Source: Nephrocerus scutellatus
Taxonomy: Eukaryota > Arthropoda > Insecta > Diptera > Pipunculidae
Assembly: GCA_947095585.1 (NCBI GenBank)
Contig: OX352764.1
Location: 72,869,536-72,933,535, forward strand
Direction of reading: 5' to 3'
Length of the DNA: 64,000 nt
Made by a program: the position numbers and the translations under genes. Each line of letters begins with the position of its first letter. The stretch's first letter is position 1. The notes below the pieces were generated by a model. That model searched no databases and was not told the DNA's origin. It was given only the letters and a program-made list of their open reading frames with translations. Below are positions 22,530 to 33,607 of the stretch, piece after piece.

Positions 22530-23920
22530 CTACGACTGACTGACCCTTGCATACCAATCGATAGCTGTTCCATTAATTATTAGTAGATATCCCGATGTTG
22601 ATTTTCTTGTTTTCTCGTCACCAACAAAATCTGTATCACTGTAGCATTGGACAATACACCGACTTCTTACACCGTATGACTTGGTTCCATTTAAGTATCG
22701 AAACACCCTCTTTACTGCTTCACAGTTAACTAATGTTGGAGATTCCATGTAACGACTTAGTTTGTTTACAGTGCAAGTTATATCCGGTCTGCAAACTGAT
22801 GACAGCAACAACAAACTAATTGCTTCCCAATAGTAATATCAAATGGCGCACTGTCCTTATTGTCCATATCTTTCGTTGGTCCAGGTGTCCAAACTGCTTT
22901 GCTATCATGCATATTAAAACTTACCAAAATTTTGATAATATTACTCTTCTTGTTTAACAAAAATATCACCCGACGGTTGTAGTGTTATTTGCATTCCCAG
23001 AAATTTATGTAGGTTTTCTCGTTTGATGCCAAAATTATTCTCCAAATGTTCCATTAGTTTTTCAGTTTCTGGCTTACTATAAGATAAAATCAAACCATCA
23101 TCTACAGATATTACCAGATAAAGTTTCTCTTTCCCATAAAGATACAAGGATCATTTTCAGATTGACTTAAATTGAATTGCTTGATAACTTCAATAAATTT
23201 ATGGTTACAATTTCGTGGTGGTTGTTTCAACCCATGTATACATTTGTTCAAACGACAAACTCTTCTAGTGCCATCTTCAAAACCCATTGGTTGTTCCATG
23301 TATATCTCTTCATCCAAACCGCCATTGAGGAATGCAGTTTTTATATCAAATTGCGCTATATGTAATTTACTCATAGCAGCAGCACTCAGAAGTAATCTGA
23401 TACTTTTATATTGAGCCACTGGACTAAAAGTTTGTAAGTAGTCTAGTCCATACTTTTGACTGCATCCTTTCGCGACCAATCGTGCTTTATATCTATTATT
23501 CTTAATAATACGAAATACCCATTTGTTGCCAATTGCTTTCTTCCCTTCTGGTAAATAAGTTAACTTCCATGTGTTGTTAACATTTAGAGCATCCATATCT
23601 TCGTTCATTGCGGTCTTCCAATTTTGATCATTGATTGCTTCTGAATATTCAAATTCTGTACATGCAACCAAACTAACATAAGCATTGTATTTATTTGGGG
23701 CTTTTAACGCATTTCTGGCGCAAAACTCGACCTCCCTGTTCTATTTGTTGGTTTTCACGCGTTCCATCTTCAGCATCTGCCCGATGACCATCACTAATTC
23801 CACTTTTATCGATTGCACTCGGTTCTTCAGTAGCATATTTCTTTGTTACTTCAATCCCTGTTGAATACTTAGCCTCTTCAATACCAACAACATTCGATCG
23901 ACCATTCACTTGTATAAATG
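22530..23920 (-). pseudogene. Copia Pol fragment, array copy 3
   Basis: Same fragment and frame breaks. It differs from copies 1 and 2 by AQFDIKTAF (not AQYDIKTAF) and TDFVGDEK (not TDFAGDEK), both shared with copy 4. Confidence 0.9.
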
Positions 23921-24299
23921 TTGCTTGTCGTTGTTGTTGTTTTCCGTCGATGCTCGATCACTGATAGGCTTGCCGTGATCTCCTCTCTCTTGTTGGGTTG
24001 CAGTAGTCGTCAGCATTCGTCACTGCTCGTGTTGTTTGCCGACCTCTATGAGTTTTTGTTGACTCCTCGTAAATGTTCTGGTCTCCCACATGTGTGCAGA
24101 GTCGGTAGTTTTCCATCTCCCCCATCCTTCTCTCGATAGAAGTGTGAGCGATTATCTGTGTGGTGGTGTGGTGAGTTCTCTCTGCGATACTTAAATGTTG
24201 TACGAAAAAGGAAAAATGCGAAATTATTGTTATAAACTTAGTTTCAGGAAAAACATTAACAATGGGAAATATAAATCCTAAGCGTTTGTTCACAAATTT

Positions 24300-24991
24300 T
24301 CCGTTACACTTCCTGTCGCTTCGACAGACGCTGACCTTTCCCCTTCTGGTCACCATAGCTCCGCACCACCACCGTATGGTGGTGAAAGAACTATAGCCGT
24401 CGATGTTTCCCCGCTCTATGTTGTTTTCGCCGCATCTATCTTTGTCTGTAGTTCGTAGGGCCAGGTCTCCGTGGTAGGTTCTACTCCTTGAATGGTGTCG
24501 CTCCCTGTGAGCGATAGTACATCGTCTCTCTCACCCTCTATTCCTGTGCTTGCGGGGTGTTTGGCTCCTGGCTTTGGTTTGATGAATTCCCCGTTATTGT
24601 GGAATCCTGTTGGGCAACTGTTGTTGCCACTACCACTGTTGCTGCTATTGCCGCTGCTGCTGTGGCTGCTGCTGCTACAACGTCTCTGGCGGCTCATAGG
24701 GCTGTGGCTTCTATGGTTCTCGCTGATGCAGTGACTGTACCAAAAGCTATCACCAACTCGATAAACGGGGTATTCTGGTAAATTCCCCTGTGAACCTCGA
24801 GATCGCCAACCGTTCCATTTAACCCCTTTGGCTATTCACACCAACTTTTTTTTTCTATGGGTCATCCTTGGGTTTACACCTCTTAATTTTGCAGCCGTCA
24901 AAAGTCTTAACCTAAAGGCCTGTCGGGACACCAAACGGTACCACACAGGTTTTGTATAATGCCATTTAAACTGCGCGGAGGAAGACCAAGC
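24300..24991 (-). pseudogene. LINE leader and N-terminal ORF, array copy 3
   Basis: Identical in translation to copies 1 and 2 (93-codon frame at 24416-24697). Confidence 0.5.
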
Positions 24992-25637
24992 TGGTTACTA
25001 CCTCTTTGCATCTCTAAATTTTTTTGGCACAACCTTTTTGTTCGTTGCGAATGATGTGATTAATTTCGTAATGATTCCATACACGATCACTTATTATGGA
25101 AGTAAGAGACTTGTAAATAGTTGGTAAGCATTTTATTGGCCGGTACTTAGCAGGATTTCTTAAGTCTCCATCCTTTGGAATGAGATAAGTTATTCCTTTT
25201 GTGAAGAAACTCGGTAATTGTAATTATAATTGTAAGTATAACATTTTCTGGCAATATGTACATGATGAGCACTCGTAAATCTTTTAAGCCAGAAGTTTTG
25301 TATTCCGTCTGGACTAAGAGATACTAGGTTCGGGGCCTCCTTTTATGACTTCGTTTTGGTTTCCAAGTCTTGCTTAAAACTTTCTTTGATTTCCACTGAA
25401 AACTTATTTTCAGCGTGTCTTGCTTGACTATCTAAGTATCTCTTAAGATGTGAGCTAAACATTTGGAGTCTTGTAACTCTATTAATTAATTCATCCAGTA
25501 TATAAGAAGTAAGATTTTCAACTCGATCGAATGCCTCTCTTAAACTATGTAATTCGTTTCAAGTTTTTGCCTCTAGTGATCGTTGCCATGCTTTCTTTAC
25601 TACTCGGTTTCTTTTCCGCCCCTGAACAATACCAACT
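24992..25637 (-). pseudogene. LINE reverse transcriptase fragment, array copy 4
   Basis: As in copies 2 and 3, with one private change (AGTATAACATT near 25236-25246, where the others read AGTATAGCATT). Confidence 0.65.
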
Positions 25638-26011
25638 CTAACACCAACCATTCAGCATGCAGTAAGATACATATTGTGATCTTACATTACAGTTTAATTT
25701 AAGTTCAGTTTTGGTTCAATTTAAGAAAGATTTTTACTGACTCATTAGGCAGTTTGTGTATTAAAGTATTTTTTGACTGAAAAAGTGCATGGACTTAAAG
25801 CGATGAAATAACGAAGGTTTTTTAGAATTTCTAATTTAAGTATTTAAATTTCAAGTTTATTTTATTTCAAAATAAAATTCTATGTTACATAAAATGTATT
25901 GTATATGTATGTATGAAAAAATGTATTTTAGGATGGAACCTAACCCGCTGAGATTGGTTGTGTTGTATGGGTGATCTTGGGAGCGCACTATATCTTCCTT
26001 AAACCCCCCCT

Positions 26012-26794
26012 CTACTCCGGGCTAGCAAGCTGAACTGTCACTCCTCTGTTCCTGGAGATGAGAACACGATATTCATGCCCTGCTGCTTTGATGTTGAACT
26101 TAGCGTGTTGTCCCCGGCTCCGGGTCTGGGTTTCCTGGTTCATTCGTCGCATAACCTCTTGGGGCCACTGGTCCAGGGGTCCTCGGACGGAGTTGGGAGA
26201 ACGGTGCTCTACGTCGCCCGTCCCCCTTCCTTCTGGGTACTGTTTTCCCTCTGCTGTTGTGTGGCCGTTGCCGTTGTCCTCGATAGCCTCAAAGCTGCTA
26301 CTTTCGCTGTCGTCGCCGTGAACTTCGCTGCTCGGGGAGTGATCACGGTCTTCCCGGTTGTTTGTGCTAAGCGTTACGATGCGCACCTGGGAATGGTGTT
26401 GGTCTACCAAGTTTTTACTACCTCCACTGGTGGTACCCAGTCGTCCCGGGGAATGTTGGCGGTCCTCCCGGGTGTTGCTGCCTCTGCTGACTCTGCCGCT
26501 GTGTCCATCGCCGAAGTCGCCGTGTTGCTGTACCGGGGAATGTTGGTCTTCCTCCCGGTATGGGAGCTTGATGTTTGGTAGGTCTCCCTGAGCAAAGTTT
26601 TTGACCACCTCGGCGATCTCTTTGCTCTTGTTGCTATCTCCCTTGGCATTGCTATGTTCTCTCCTGCTGACGTGTCCTGTGCTCCTGCTGTGTACTTTGC
26701 TTCTGCTGTGTAATTTGCTGTCGGCGGTGGTGCTGTGGCGTGCGTTTCTCCTCTTCTGCGTCGGGGTACTGGGCCTATGGATTCTGGGGCTTTC
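26012..26794 (-). CDS. GC-rich ORF with HSP repeats and WP domain, array copy 4
   Basis: Frame open, sharing the copy 3 variants and adding a private change (VHGDDSE instead of VNGDDSE). Confidence 0.55.
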   Translation of the reverse strand, partial: ESPRIHRPSTPTQKRRNARHSTTADSKLHSRSKVHSRSTGHVSRREHSNAKGDSNKSKEIAEVVKNFAQGDLPNIKLPYREEDQHSPVQQHGDFGDGHSGRVSRGSNTREDRQHSPGRLGTTSGGSKNLVDQHHSQVRIVTLSTNNREDRDHSPSSEVHGDDSESSSFEAIEDNGNGHTTAEGKQYPEGRGTGDVEHRSPNSVRGPLDQWPQEVMRRMNQETQTRSRGQHAKFNIKAAGHEYRVLISRNRGVTVQLASPE

Positions 26795-26800
26795 TTATAC

Positions 26801-27192
26801 CTAGGTCCCCGGGCTTCTGGACTTGCCTTTTTTCTTCGGTGTTTGACCAATTTTAAAACAAATTTGATACTTTATAGGTTGGGTTGTATAGACGGGTTAA
26901 CTTTTATTTGTTCGACGAAATCTTTCTTCTTTATGAGCCTTAGAAATAGCATCTCTTAAACTTTTACATGCTTTTATTAAAATCTTAAGTGTGTCTTTCA
27001 GACCATCTTCAAATGAGCGCAACGCTGTCTTATTATTTATAGTTTTCATATTTTTGTCAAGAATTCCACCATCGGAAGTAGTAGATGCGCATGATTTATT
27101 TAAATCCGCAAGAAGGTTCTCGATTCTAATACCAAAGTCTTTCACGCTTTCGTCAAAACGCTGTAATTCTGTATTCTGCTTCAGCTGTTGAC
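26801..27192 (-). pseudogene. Gypsy Gag capsid fragment, array copy 4
   Basis: Private changes: a nonsense codon (AAA to TAA near 26898) cuts the frame after RRTNKS, and KALKEE reads KAHKEE. The other three copies stay open here. Confidence 0.5.
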
Positions 27193-27196
27193 AAAG

Positions 27197-28587
27197 CTAC
27201 GACTGACTGACCCTTGCATACCAATCGATAGCTGTTCCATTAATTATTAGTAGATATCCCGATGTTGATTTTCTTGTTTTCTCGTCACCAACAAAATCTG
27301 TATCACTGTAGCATTGGACAATACACCGACTTCTTACACCGTATGACTTGGTTCCATTTAAGTATCGAAACACCCTCTTTACTGCTTCACAGTTAACTAA
27401 TGTTGGAGATTCCATGTAACGACTTAGTTTGTTTACAGTGCAAGTTATATCCGGTCTGCAAACTGATGACAGCAACAACAAACTAATTGCTTCCCAATAG
27501 TAATATCAAATGGCGCACTGTCCTTATTGTCCATATCTTTCGTTGGTCCAGGTGTCCAAACTGCTTTGCTATCATGCATATTAAAACTTACCAAAATTTT
27601 GATAATATTACTCTTCTTGTTTAACAAAAATATCACCCGACGGTTGTAGTGTTATTTGCATTCCCAGAAATTTATGTAGGTTTTCTCGTTTGATGCCAAA
27701 ATTATTCTCCAAATGTTCCATTAGTTTTTCAGTTTCTGGCTTACTATAAGATAAAATCAAACCATCATCTACAGATATTACCAGATAAAGTTTCTCTTTC
27801 CCATAAAGATACAAGGATCATTTTCAGATTGACTTAAATTGAATTGCTTGATAACTTCAATAAATTTATGGTTACAATTTCGTGGTGGTTGTTTCAACCC
27901 ATGTATACATTTGTTCAAACGACAAACTCTTCTAGTGCCATCTTCAAAACCCATTGGTTGTTCCATGTATATCTCTTCATCCAAACCGCCATTGAGGAAT
28001 GCAGTTTTTATATCAAATTGCGCTATATGTAATTTACTCATAGCAGCAGCACTCAGAAGTAATCTGATACTTTTATATTGAGCCACTGGACTAAAAGTTT
28101 GTAAGTAGTCTAGTCCATACTTTTGACTGCATCCTTTCGCGACCAATCGTGCTTTATATCTATTATTCTTAATAATACGAAATACCCATTTGTTGCCAAT
28201 TGCTTTCTTCCCTTCTGGTAAATAAGTTAACTTCCATGTGTTGTTAACATTTAGAGCATCCATATCTTCGTTCATTGCGGTCTTCCAATTTTGATCATTG
28301 ATTGCTTCTGAATATTCAAATTCTGTACATGCAACCAAACTAACATAAGCATTGTATTTATTTGGGGCTTTTAACGCATTTCTGGCGCAAAACTCGACCT
28401 CCCTGTTCTATTTGTTGGTTTTCACGCGTTCCATCTTCAGCATCTGCCCGATGACCATCACTAATTCCACTTTTATCGATTGCACTCGGTTCTTCAGTAG
28501 CATATTTCTTTGTTACTTCAATCCCTGTTGAATACTTAGCCTCTTCAATACCAACAACATTCGATCGACCATTCACTTGTATAAATG
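27197..28587 (-). pseudogene. Copia Pol fragment, array copy 4
   Basis: Same as copy 3, including AQFDIKTAF and TDFVGDEK, and the same ancestral frame breaks. Confidence 0.9.
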
Positions 28588-28966
28588 TTGCTTGTCGTTG
28601 TTGTTGTTTTCCGTCGATGCTCGATCACTGATAGGCTTGCCGTGATCTCCTCTCTCTTGTTGGGTTGCAGTAGTCGTCAGCATTCGTCACTGCTCGTGTT
28701 GTTTGCCGACCTCTATGAGTTTTTGTTGACTCCTCGTAAATGTTCTGGTCTCCCACATGTGTGCAGAGTCGGTAGTTTTCCATCTCCCCCATCCTTCTCT
28801 CGATAGAAGTGTGAGCGATTATCTGTGTGGTGGTGTGGTGAGTTCTCTCTGCGATACTTAAATGTTGTACGAAAAAGGAAAAATGCGAAATTATTGTTAT
28901 AAACTTAGTTTCAGGAAAAACATTAACAATGGGAAATATAAATCCTAAGCGTTTGTTCACAAATTT

Positions 28967-29657
28967 TCCGTTACACTTCCTGTCGCTTCGACAGACGCTG
29001 ACCTTTCCCCTTCTGGTCACCATAGCTCCGCACCACCACCGTATGGTGGTGAAAGAACTATAGCCGTCGATGTTTCCCCGCTCTATGTTGTTTTCGCCGC
29101 ATCTATCTTTGTCTGTAGTTCGTAGGGCCAGGTCTCCGTGGTAGGTTCTACTCCTTGAATGGTGTCGCTCCCTGTGAGCGATAGTACATCGCTCTCTCAG
29201 CCTCTATTCCTGTGCTTGCGGGGTGTTTGGCTCCTGGCTTTGGTTTGATGAATTCCCCGTTATTGTGGAATCCTGTTGGGCAACTGTTGTTGCCACTACC
29301 ACTGTTGCTGCTATTGCCGCTGCTGCTGTGGCTGCTGCTGCTACAACGTCTCTGGCGGCTCATAGGGCTGTGGCTTCTATGGTTCTCGCTGATGCAGTGA
29401 CTGTACCAAAAGCTATCACCAACTCGATAAACGGGGTATTCTGGTAAATTCCCCTGTGAACCTCGAGATCGCCAACCGTTCCATTTAACCCCTTTGGCTA
29501 TTCACACCAACTTTTTTTTTCTATGGGTCATCCTTGGGTTTACACCTCTTAATTTTGCAGCCGTCAAAAGTCTTAACCTAAAGGCCTGTCGGGACACCAA
29601 ACGGTACCACACAGGTTTTGTATAATGCCATTTAAACTGCGCGGAGGAAGACCAAGC
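28967..29657 (-). pseudogene. LINE leader and N-terminal ORF, array copy 4
   Basis: A 1-bp deletion near 29191 shifts the Ser-rich frame before the LTGSD block, so this copy no longer encodes the WP domain in frame. It ends at the right edge of the array (GAAGACCAAGC followed by unrelated TGAGTAATATG). Confidence 0.5.
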
Positions 29658-30661
29658 TGAGTAATATGTTCTAGCTTTGAGCAATCATTATTCGAAGAGA
29701 GTGCAAAATTCACACGAAAACTTAAACAAATGTTGTACAAAGAGGGGAAATGCAAGAACGGCGAAATCCAAAATTATTCTCGTTCTATATGTGAGAGTTG
29801 GGTGGCCAGGAAAAATGAGAGCTCTATTCGTTTGTTTTCTCCTAAAATTTTATTGTGAATAAAAACCTTACAATGGGAAAGAAATGAATATAAATCACAG
29901 GCGTATGGGAAAATTTGTTCAACAAATTTTATGAGAATAAAACAACAAAAAAAATCCTGGTACCAGGGCGACGAGGTCGTTGATGAAAACATCCCACGAT
30001 GAAGACAGCTACAGGGGCCTTGTTATCTTACTTGCGCACGCACTTTCTATGTGAGTACGCGTACGCACTTTCTATTTGAGTATTCACTGGCCGCCACGAG
30101 AAATACACGATTAAATAGATGATATCAAATACTTTAAGGTAAAACTCGTTCCTTTTTCTTTTTAATATTTATTATTAATTATTTACTGCAGTGGGTCTTC
30201 GCAAGTTAAAAATATATTTTTCCGACTCGAATCCGCAACCAATATTTACGCCGTCCGCACTCCTTTGCTGCACGATACCCACTTCCCAAGTTCACTCTCT
30301 TTTTTTTTTAGCAACAAGTTCTTGTTATGCGAAGTATAACGCGAGGGTTGATCAAAATACTCCTTTGGCTCTTACAATACTGCTTAAGAGTAACTTTTTA
30401 ATAAACATTATATTGTTATAATATTATAATACAGCGAGATAATAAAAGTAATAGTAATATTGATAGCAATAATAATAATACTATTATAATAGTACTATCA
30501 GAGGCAGGAAATAAAAACAATTATGAATAAAAAACTATGAATGAGTGGAACTGATGATGACAGCATTTCTTCTTGGATATACTCCTATAGCAAAAATCAA
30601 CTCGCAACTCAATTCAACTATAGGCATATAGTTCAAATCAAACTCTCTTTCGCCCATTGCC
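29658..30661. other. Right flank of the array, no recognised gene
   Basis: The first 290 bp contain a block (about 29722-29945: TGTTGTACAAAG, ACAATGGGAAAG, TATAAATC, TTCAACAAATTTT) that is a diverged relative of the unit segment at 14868-14968. The rest is AT-rich with ATA/AAT simple repeats near 30410-30500. I see no supported gene. Confidence 0.5.
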
Positions 30662-31264
30662 CTAAGAAGAAACGAGGAAGAAAAACAAATCGTTGAGACT
30701 GTCGTCACAAGCTATGCCTCCTCGTTTGCTGTCGAGTTTGATCGATGGTTCTGTATGTTTCCTGACTATAGCGGCAAGCATTTTCCTTTTCTTCATGGCA
30801 CTCTCCGATGACATCTTTCGAGCTGGGGACTTGGTCCCTGTGAATCCCCATGTCAGGACTTTCTCCGTGACTTTCAGGAGAAATGCCCCACAGTCGGCCA
30901 GGTTTGGCTGTTGTGGAGTTTTCAAATAATTACTCAGGAAAAAGTGCTGGAACTCTTGCCAAGTCCGCTGTTGCCCCTTCATCAGGTGTAGCTGAGTGGC
31001 ATATCCTCCCACGATTTGAAATACTTCGTCTCGACGTAACGTAGCCAAGGAGTCGTAAAAATCAATCGTGGCGCAGTCTGGGATTCCAGGATTGGTGACT
31101 ACCACCAGGTACCAATGCTGCCTGTCAGACACGGGTACTAGGGCTAGGTCACTTCGGATAAATTTGTGGTGTCGGTCCAACCTACTCACCAGCGCACTCC
31201 GCTGGTTTCTTCGTTTTCTTGTGGCGTCGGTCGGTACTGCTGCATCTTCGAGGCGAGGAAAGTG
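30662..31264 (-). pseudogene. ULP1-like (C48) cysteine protease domain
   Basis: The frame is open from a TAG at 31265-31267 to a stop at 30662. Counting from the GTG at 31187-31189: His25 in QHWYLVVV, Asp46 in FYDSL, Gln93/Gln94 in TPQQPN and Cys100 in ADCGAFLLK. These are the His-Asp-Gln-Cys residues of the ULP/SENP fold in the right order and spacing. A basic tail follows (KMSSESAMKKRKM). No N-terminal substrate-binding half or ATG is visible, so it is a fragment or an exon. ULP domains are known in cellular SUMO proteases and in several transposons, including NeSL-type LINEs; the neighbourhood favours a transposon origin. Confidence 0.75.
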
Positions 31265-32114
31265 CTACAAACCTGGATCCTGGTTTTTTTTATCCTACGT
31301 TAACCTTCCCACCAGCCATTTTAGTCCGACCTCTAGTAGGACATCATTCACGATGTTTCTGTAGTTGGACATCGTTGATTGGGTTTTTTCTTTTTCTTGA
31401 CTTCTCTTATTTGGGCGTCTGAATTTAATCGGTGATCATTTGGGACTATTTTAGTTTGTTGATTGCACTCAAAATGAAAACAAGTTGCGGGACCTGTGTT
31501 CCGTTGGTTTTCTCATATTCAAATTTCTGGTGTGGTGGTCGTTCTGTCCGGTGTCCCTGTCTTTCATAGACCATTGTTGTTGTTCTATATGTTGTTTGTT
31601 CATCTTCTTGGTGTTCGGGGATGTTGCTGAACTAGCATCGCGTGTTTTAACGGTTTTGCTACTCTTTGTTAATTGCTCCTGGGTATTTTATGGTGATCGA
31701 TTTAACGCTGATGTCGTCGAATGCCGTTGGCTTTGTGTGAGAATAGGGATAATCTCGACGTGGTGTCAATGTCTTCGGGATAATGTTGCAGGATGCAGTC
31801 CTATATTCGGCATGCATCTGGCTTCTATGTTTGTTAGTCGTCTGGGCCAATTAACTGGTCCAGAGACTATTTGAAAAAAAAAATGAAAAATTATCAATTG
31901 ATGAAATGACAACGACCAGTATGTTTTGTTAATTGTGAGATAGCATATTTTATTAATTGTAAAACTAATTAATTGTAAAAAGAATCAATCGTAAAATGTC
32001 TGGAAAAATACAGGATTTGAAATAAGCGACGAACGATTGAAAGGTGTGCGATGCGACTATTACGAGTGGACGTTGGATGACGACTTCATTCGACTGTTTT
32101 CGCTTTGCCACCAT
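31265..32114. other. No recognised gene
   Basis: Frames on both strands exist (for example a 129-codon plus-strand frame at 31485-31874), but their composition is unconvincing and I recognise no motif. Confidence 0.4.
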
Positions 32115-32255
32115 CTAAAGCCAATCCAGCCAATTCCACACTCTTGCTTTATTGAGTATTTTGTACCACGATATGATTTTCCATATCTCGTTGATCCAAT
32201 ACAGCGCGCCTGAAATGCCAGCGAATGCCAACACAAATTTTAATAGTGATGACAT
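32115..32255 (-). CDS. Short ORF with hydrophobic N-terminus, unidentified
   Basis: 46 codons from an ATG at 32253-32255. The N-terminus MSSLLKFVLAFAGISGALYW looks like a signal or anchor segment; the rest is Trp-rich (NWLDWL). No family recognised. It is the last of three successive small minus-strand frames. Confidence 0.25.
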   Translation of the reverse strand: MSSLLKFVLAFAGISGALYWINEIWKIISWYKILNKARVWNWLDWL

Positions 32256-32310
32256 GGCGATAATACTATGAGTAGGTACGTTCGCCCAGTGTGTTTGTTT
32301 ATAAAGCACA

Positions 32311-32433
32311 CTAATTGGGTCGCGTTACTTTATTGCACGGTTGGAATGTGGTGTCTAATGTAGTGGCAAGGCGATAAAATTGTGGAGTGTCATCAAATGC
32401 TGAGACGTAGCGATCGCCAATGAATCCGAACAT
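32311..32433 (-). CDS. Short ORF, unidentified
   Basis: 40 codons from an ATG at 32431-32433: it begins MFGFIGDRYVSAFDDTPQF and ends at TAG 32311-32313. Protein-like composition but no family recognised. Confidence 0.25.
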   Translation of the reverse strand: MFGFIGDRYVSAFDDTPQFYRLATTLDTTFQPCNKVTRPN

Positions 32434-32526
32434 AGTGCGACTCTTTGTTAGTCACAATGTAAAAGGATAATGCGGATTACATTGTATGGTGGTGATTGCC
32501 CACCAACGAATTGGGACCGTTGACGC

Positions 32527-32910
32527 TCATGTGATTGAATCGTAATGACGCACATTCTTTGTATCATAATAATGATGTTGGTCCGTTGCCTTGCGTTGTA
32601 TTTGTATGTAGGTGGATTCTATGCAGGCTGATAGCTCCATCATGTTTTGTTGCTTTGCAACACTGTTAGACTCGTGATTTCCAATATGGTTGTTTTGGAA
32701 TGCTATCGTCGTATGTTTACTGTCTCGTGTCCTCGGCTGAGCGGCGTTGTATTTATCGTTCTTCTTCCCAGATCGCCGGTGTTGAGAGGTGTTATACCAT
32801 TGGTTCTGGCGTTTGCTGGTGATTGAGATTTTTTTTTCTTTATTGATACCGTCCACGTGTTGTTTGCGAAGATGAAGAATAGAATAGGTTCGACGAACAT
32901 GTATAGCCAA
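32527..32910 (-). CDS. Hydrophilic ORF without ATG, unidentified
   Basis: About 128 open codons on the minus strand, rich in His, Asn, Gln and Lys, ending TGA at 32527-32529. There is no ATG until a late MMELSAC, so if real it would need splicing or be a fragment. No family recognised. Confidence 0.25.
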   Translation of the reverse strand: MAIHVRRTYSILHLRKQHVDGINKEKKISITSKRQNQWYNTSQHRRSGKKNDKYNAAQPRTRDSKHTTIAFQNNHIGNHESNSVAKQQNMMELSACIESTYIQIQRKATDQHHYYDTKNVRHYDSIT

Positions 32911-33607
32911 ATGTTAAAACGACTATTCCAGGAAGAGAACTTTTCAATTTACAATCGTTGCGAAAGTATTAAAAATACATGAAATACTGTAAAAATAAGA
33001 AGTCAGACGGCCTTCTTTGAATCACTTAGCAGCAGCATTCGAGTTTATTTGACTCGAAATCTTCTTTTAAGAATGAGTTGACAGCCATCTTTTAAAAGAT
33101 GGCTTTAAAAAAATATCATCACGCCGCTTAAAAAAACACAAACGGAATTACGTAGAAAAAAACCTTTTTATTTTTTTTTTCAACAGAACACCACAAAAAA
33201 ACAGTAGTTTTTATTTGTTTTACGATAATTTTTCTCCAGCCAGACAAATCAAATTTGAGTAGAAAAAGAAAACGCGCACAAGCTCACGCTGTGCTACGCT
33301 ACGGGTCAGTCGAGCAAAACTTTTTTTTTCCGTCTGAAGACAAAAGGCGACCGACCTAGGCGAGTTGTGAATTCGACTGCCTTTTCGGTTCTTCATGTCT
33401 CAGTCAACAGCTTCGTTGTTAAGTGATGCTAGCCTATGTATGTGTGTGTATGCCCTATTTAGACAAATGGAATGTTGGGTTGCAAACCGGTTTGTCACCA
33501 AAGTATGTGCACCTCGCATGTTTTTGCGGCACATTTCCTGCACTGGAATTTTTAGTGACAAACGGTATGCAACCAAAAACATTCCATACATCGCAATTTT
33601 TTTGTGC
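32911..33607. other. Palindrome-rich stretch, no gene seen
   Basis: Contains a perfect 22-bp palindrome at 33083-33104 (half-site AGCCATCTTTT), an inverted repeat TTCGAGT/ACTCGAA at 33037-33057, and A/T homopolymer tracts. It ends at the truncated edge of the third BEL element. Confidence 0.5.

Larger units (their letters stand above)
10995..29657 (-). repeat. Four-copy tandem array of a 4.67-kb composite unit
   Basis: Four head-to-tail units: 10995-15661 (4667 bp), 15662-20324 (4663), 20325-24991 (4667), 24992-29657 (4666). Each begins TGGTTACTACCTC and ends GAAGACCAAGC. Identity is very high; I find only about twenty differences, including a 4-bp deletion in copy 2 and a 1-bp deletion in copy 4. 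In element (minus) order each unit holds: LINE leader and N-terminal ORF, a Copia linker/RT/RNase H, a Gypsy gag piece, a GC-rich LINE-type ORF, and a LINE RT piece. Confidence 0.95.

Noticed and set aside
10995..29657. Array considered as rDNA, histone cluster or CRISPR
   Set aside because: Units contain LINE, Copia and Gypsy coding fragments; no rRNA, histone or short direct-repeat/spacer structure is seen.
31485..31874. 129-codon plus-strand Cys/Phe/Leu-rich frame
   Set aside because: No domain and no consistent signal or membrane pattern; probably chance.
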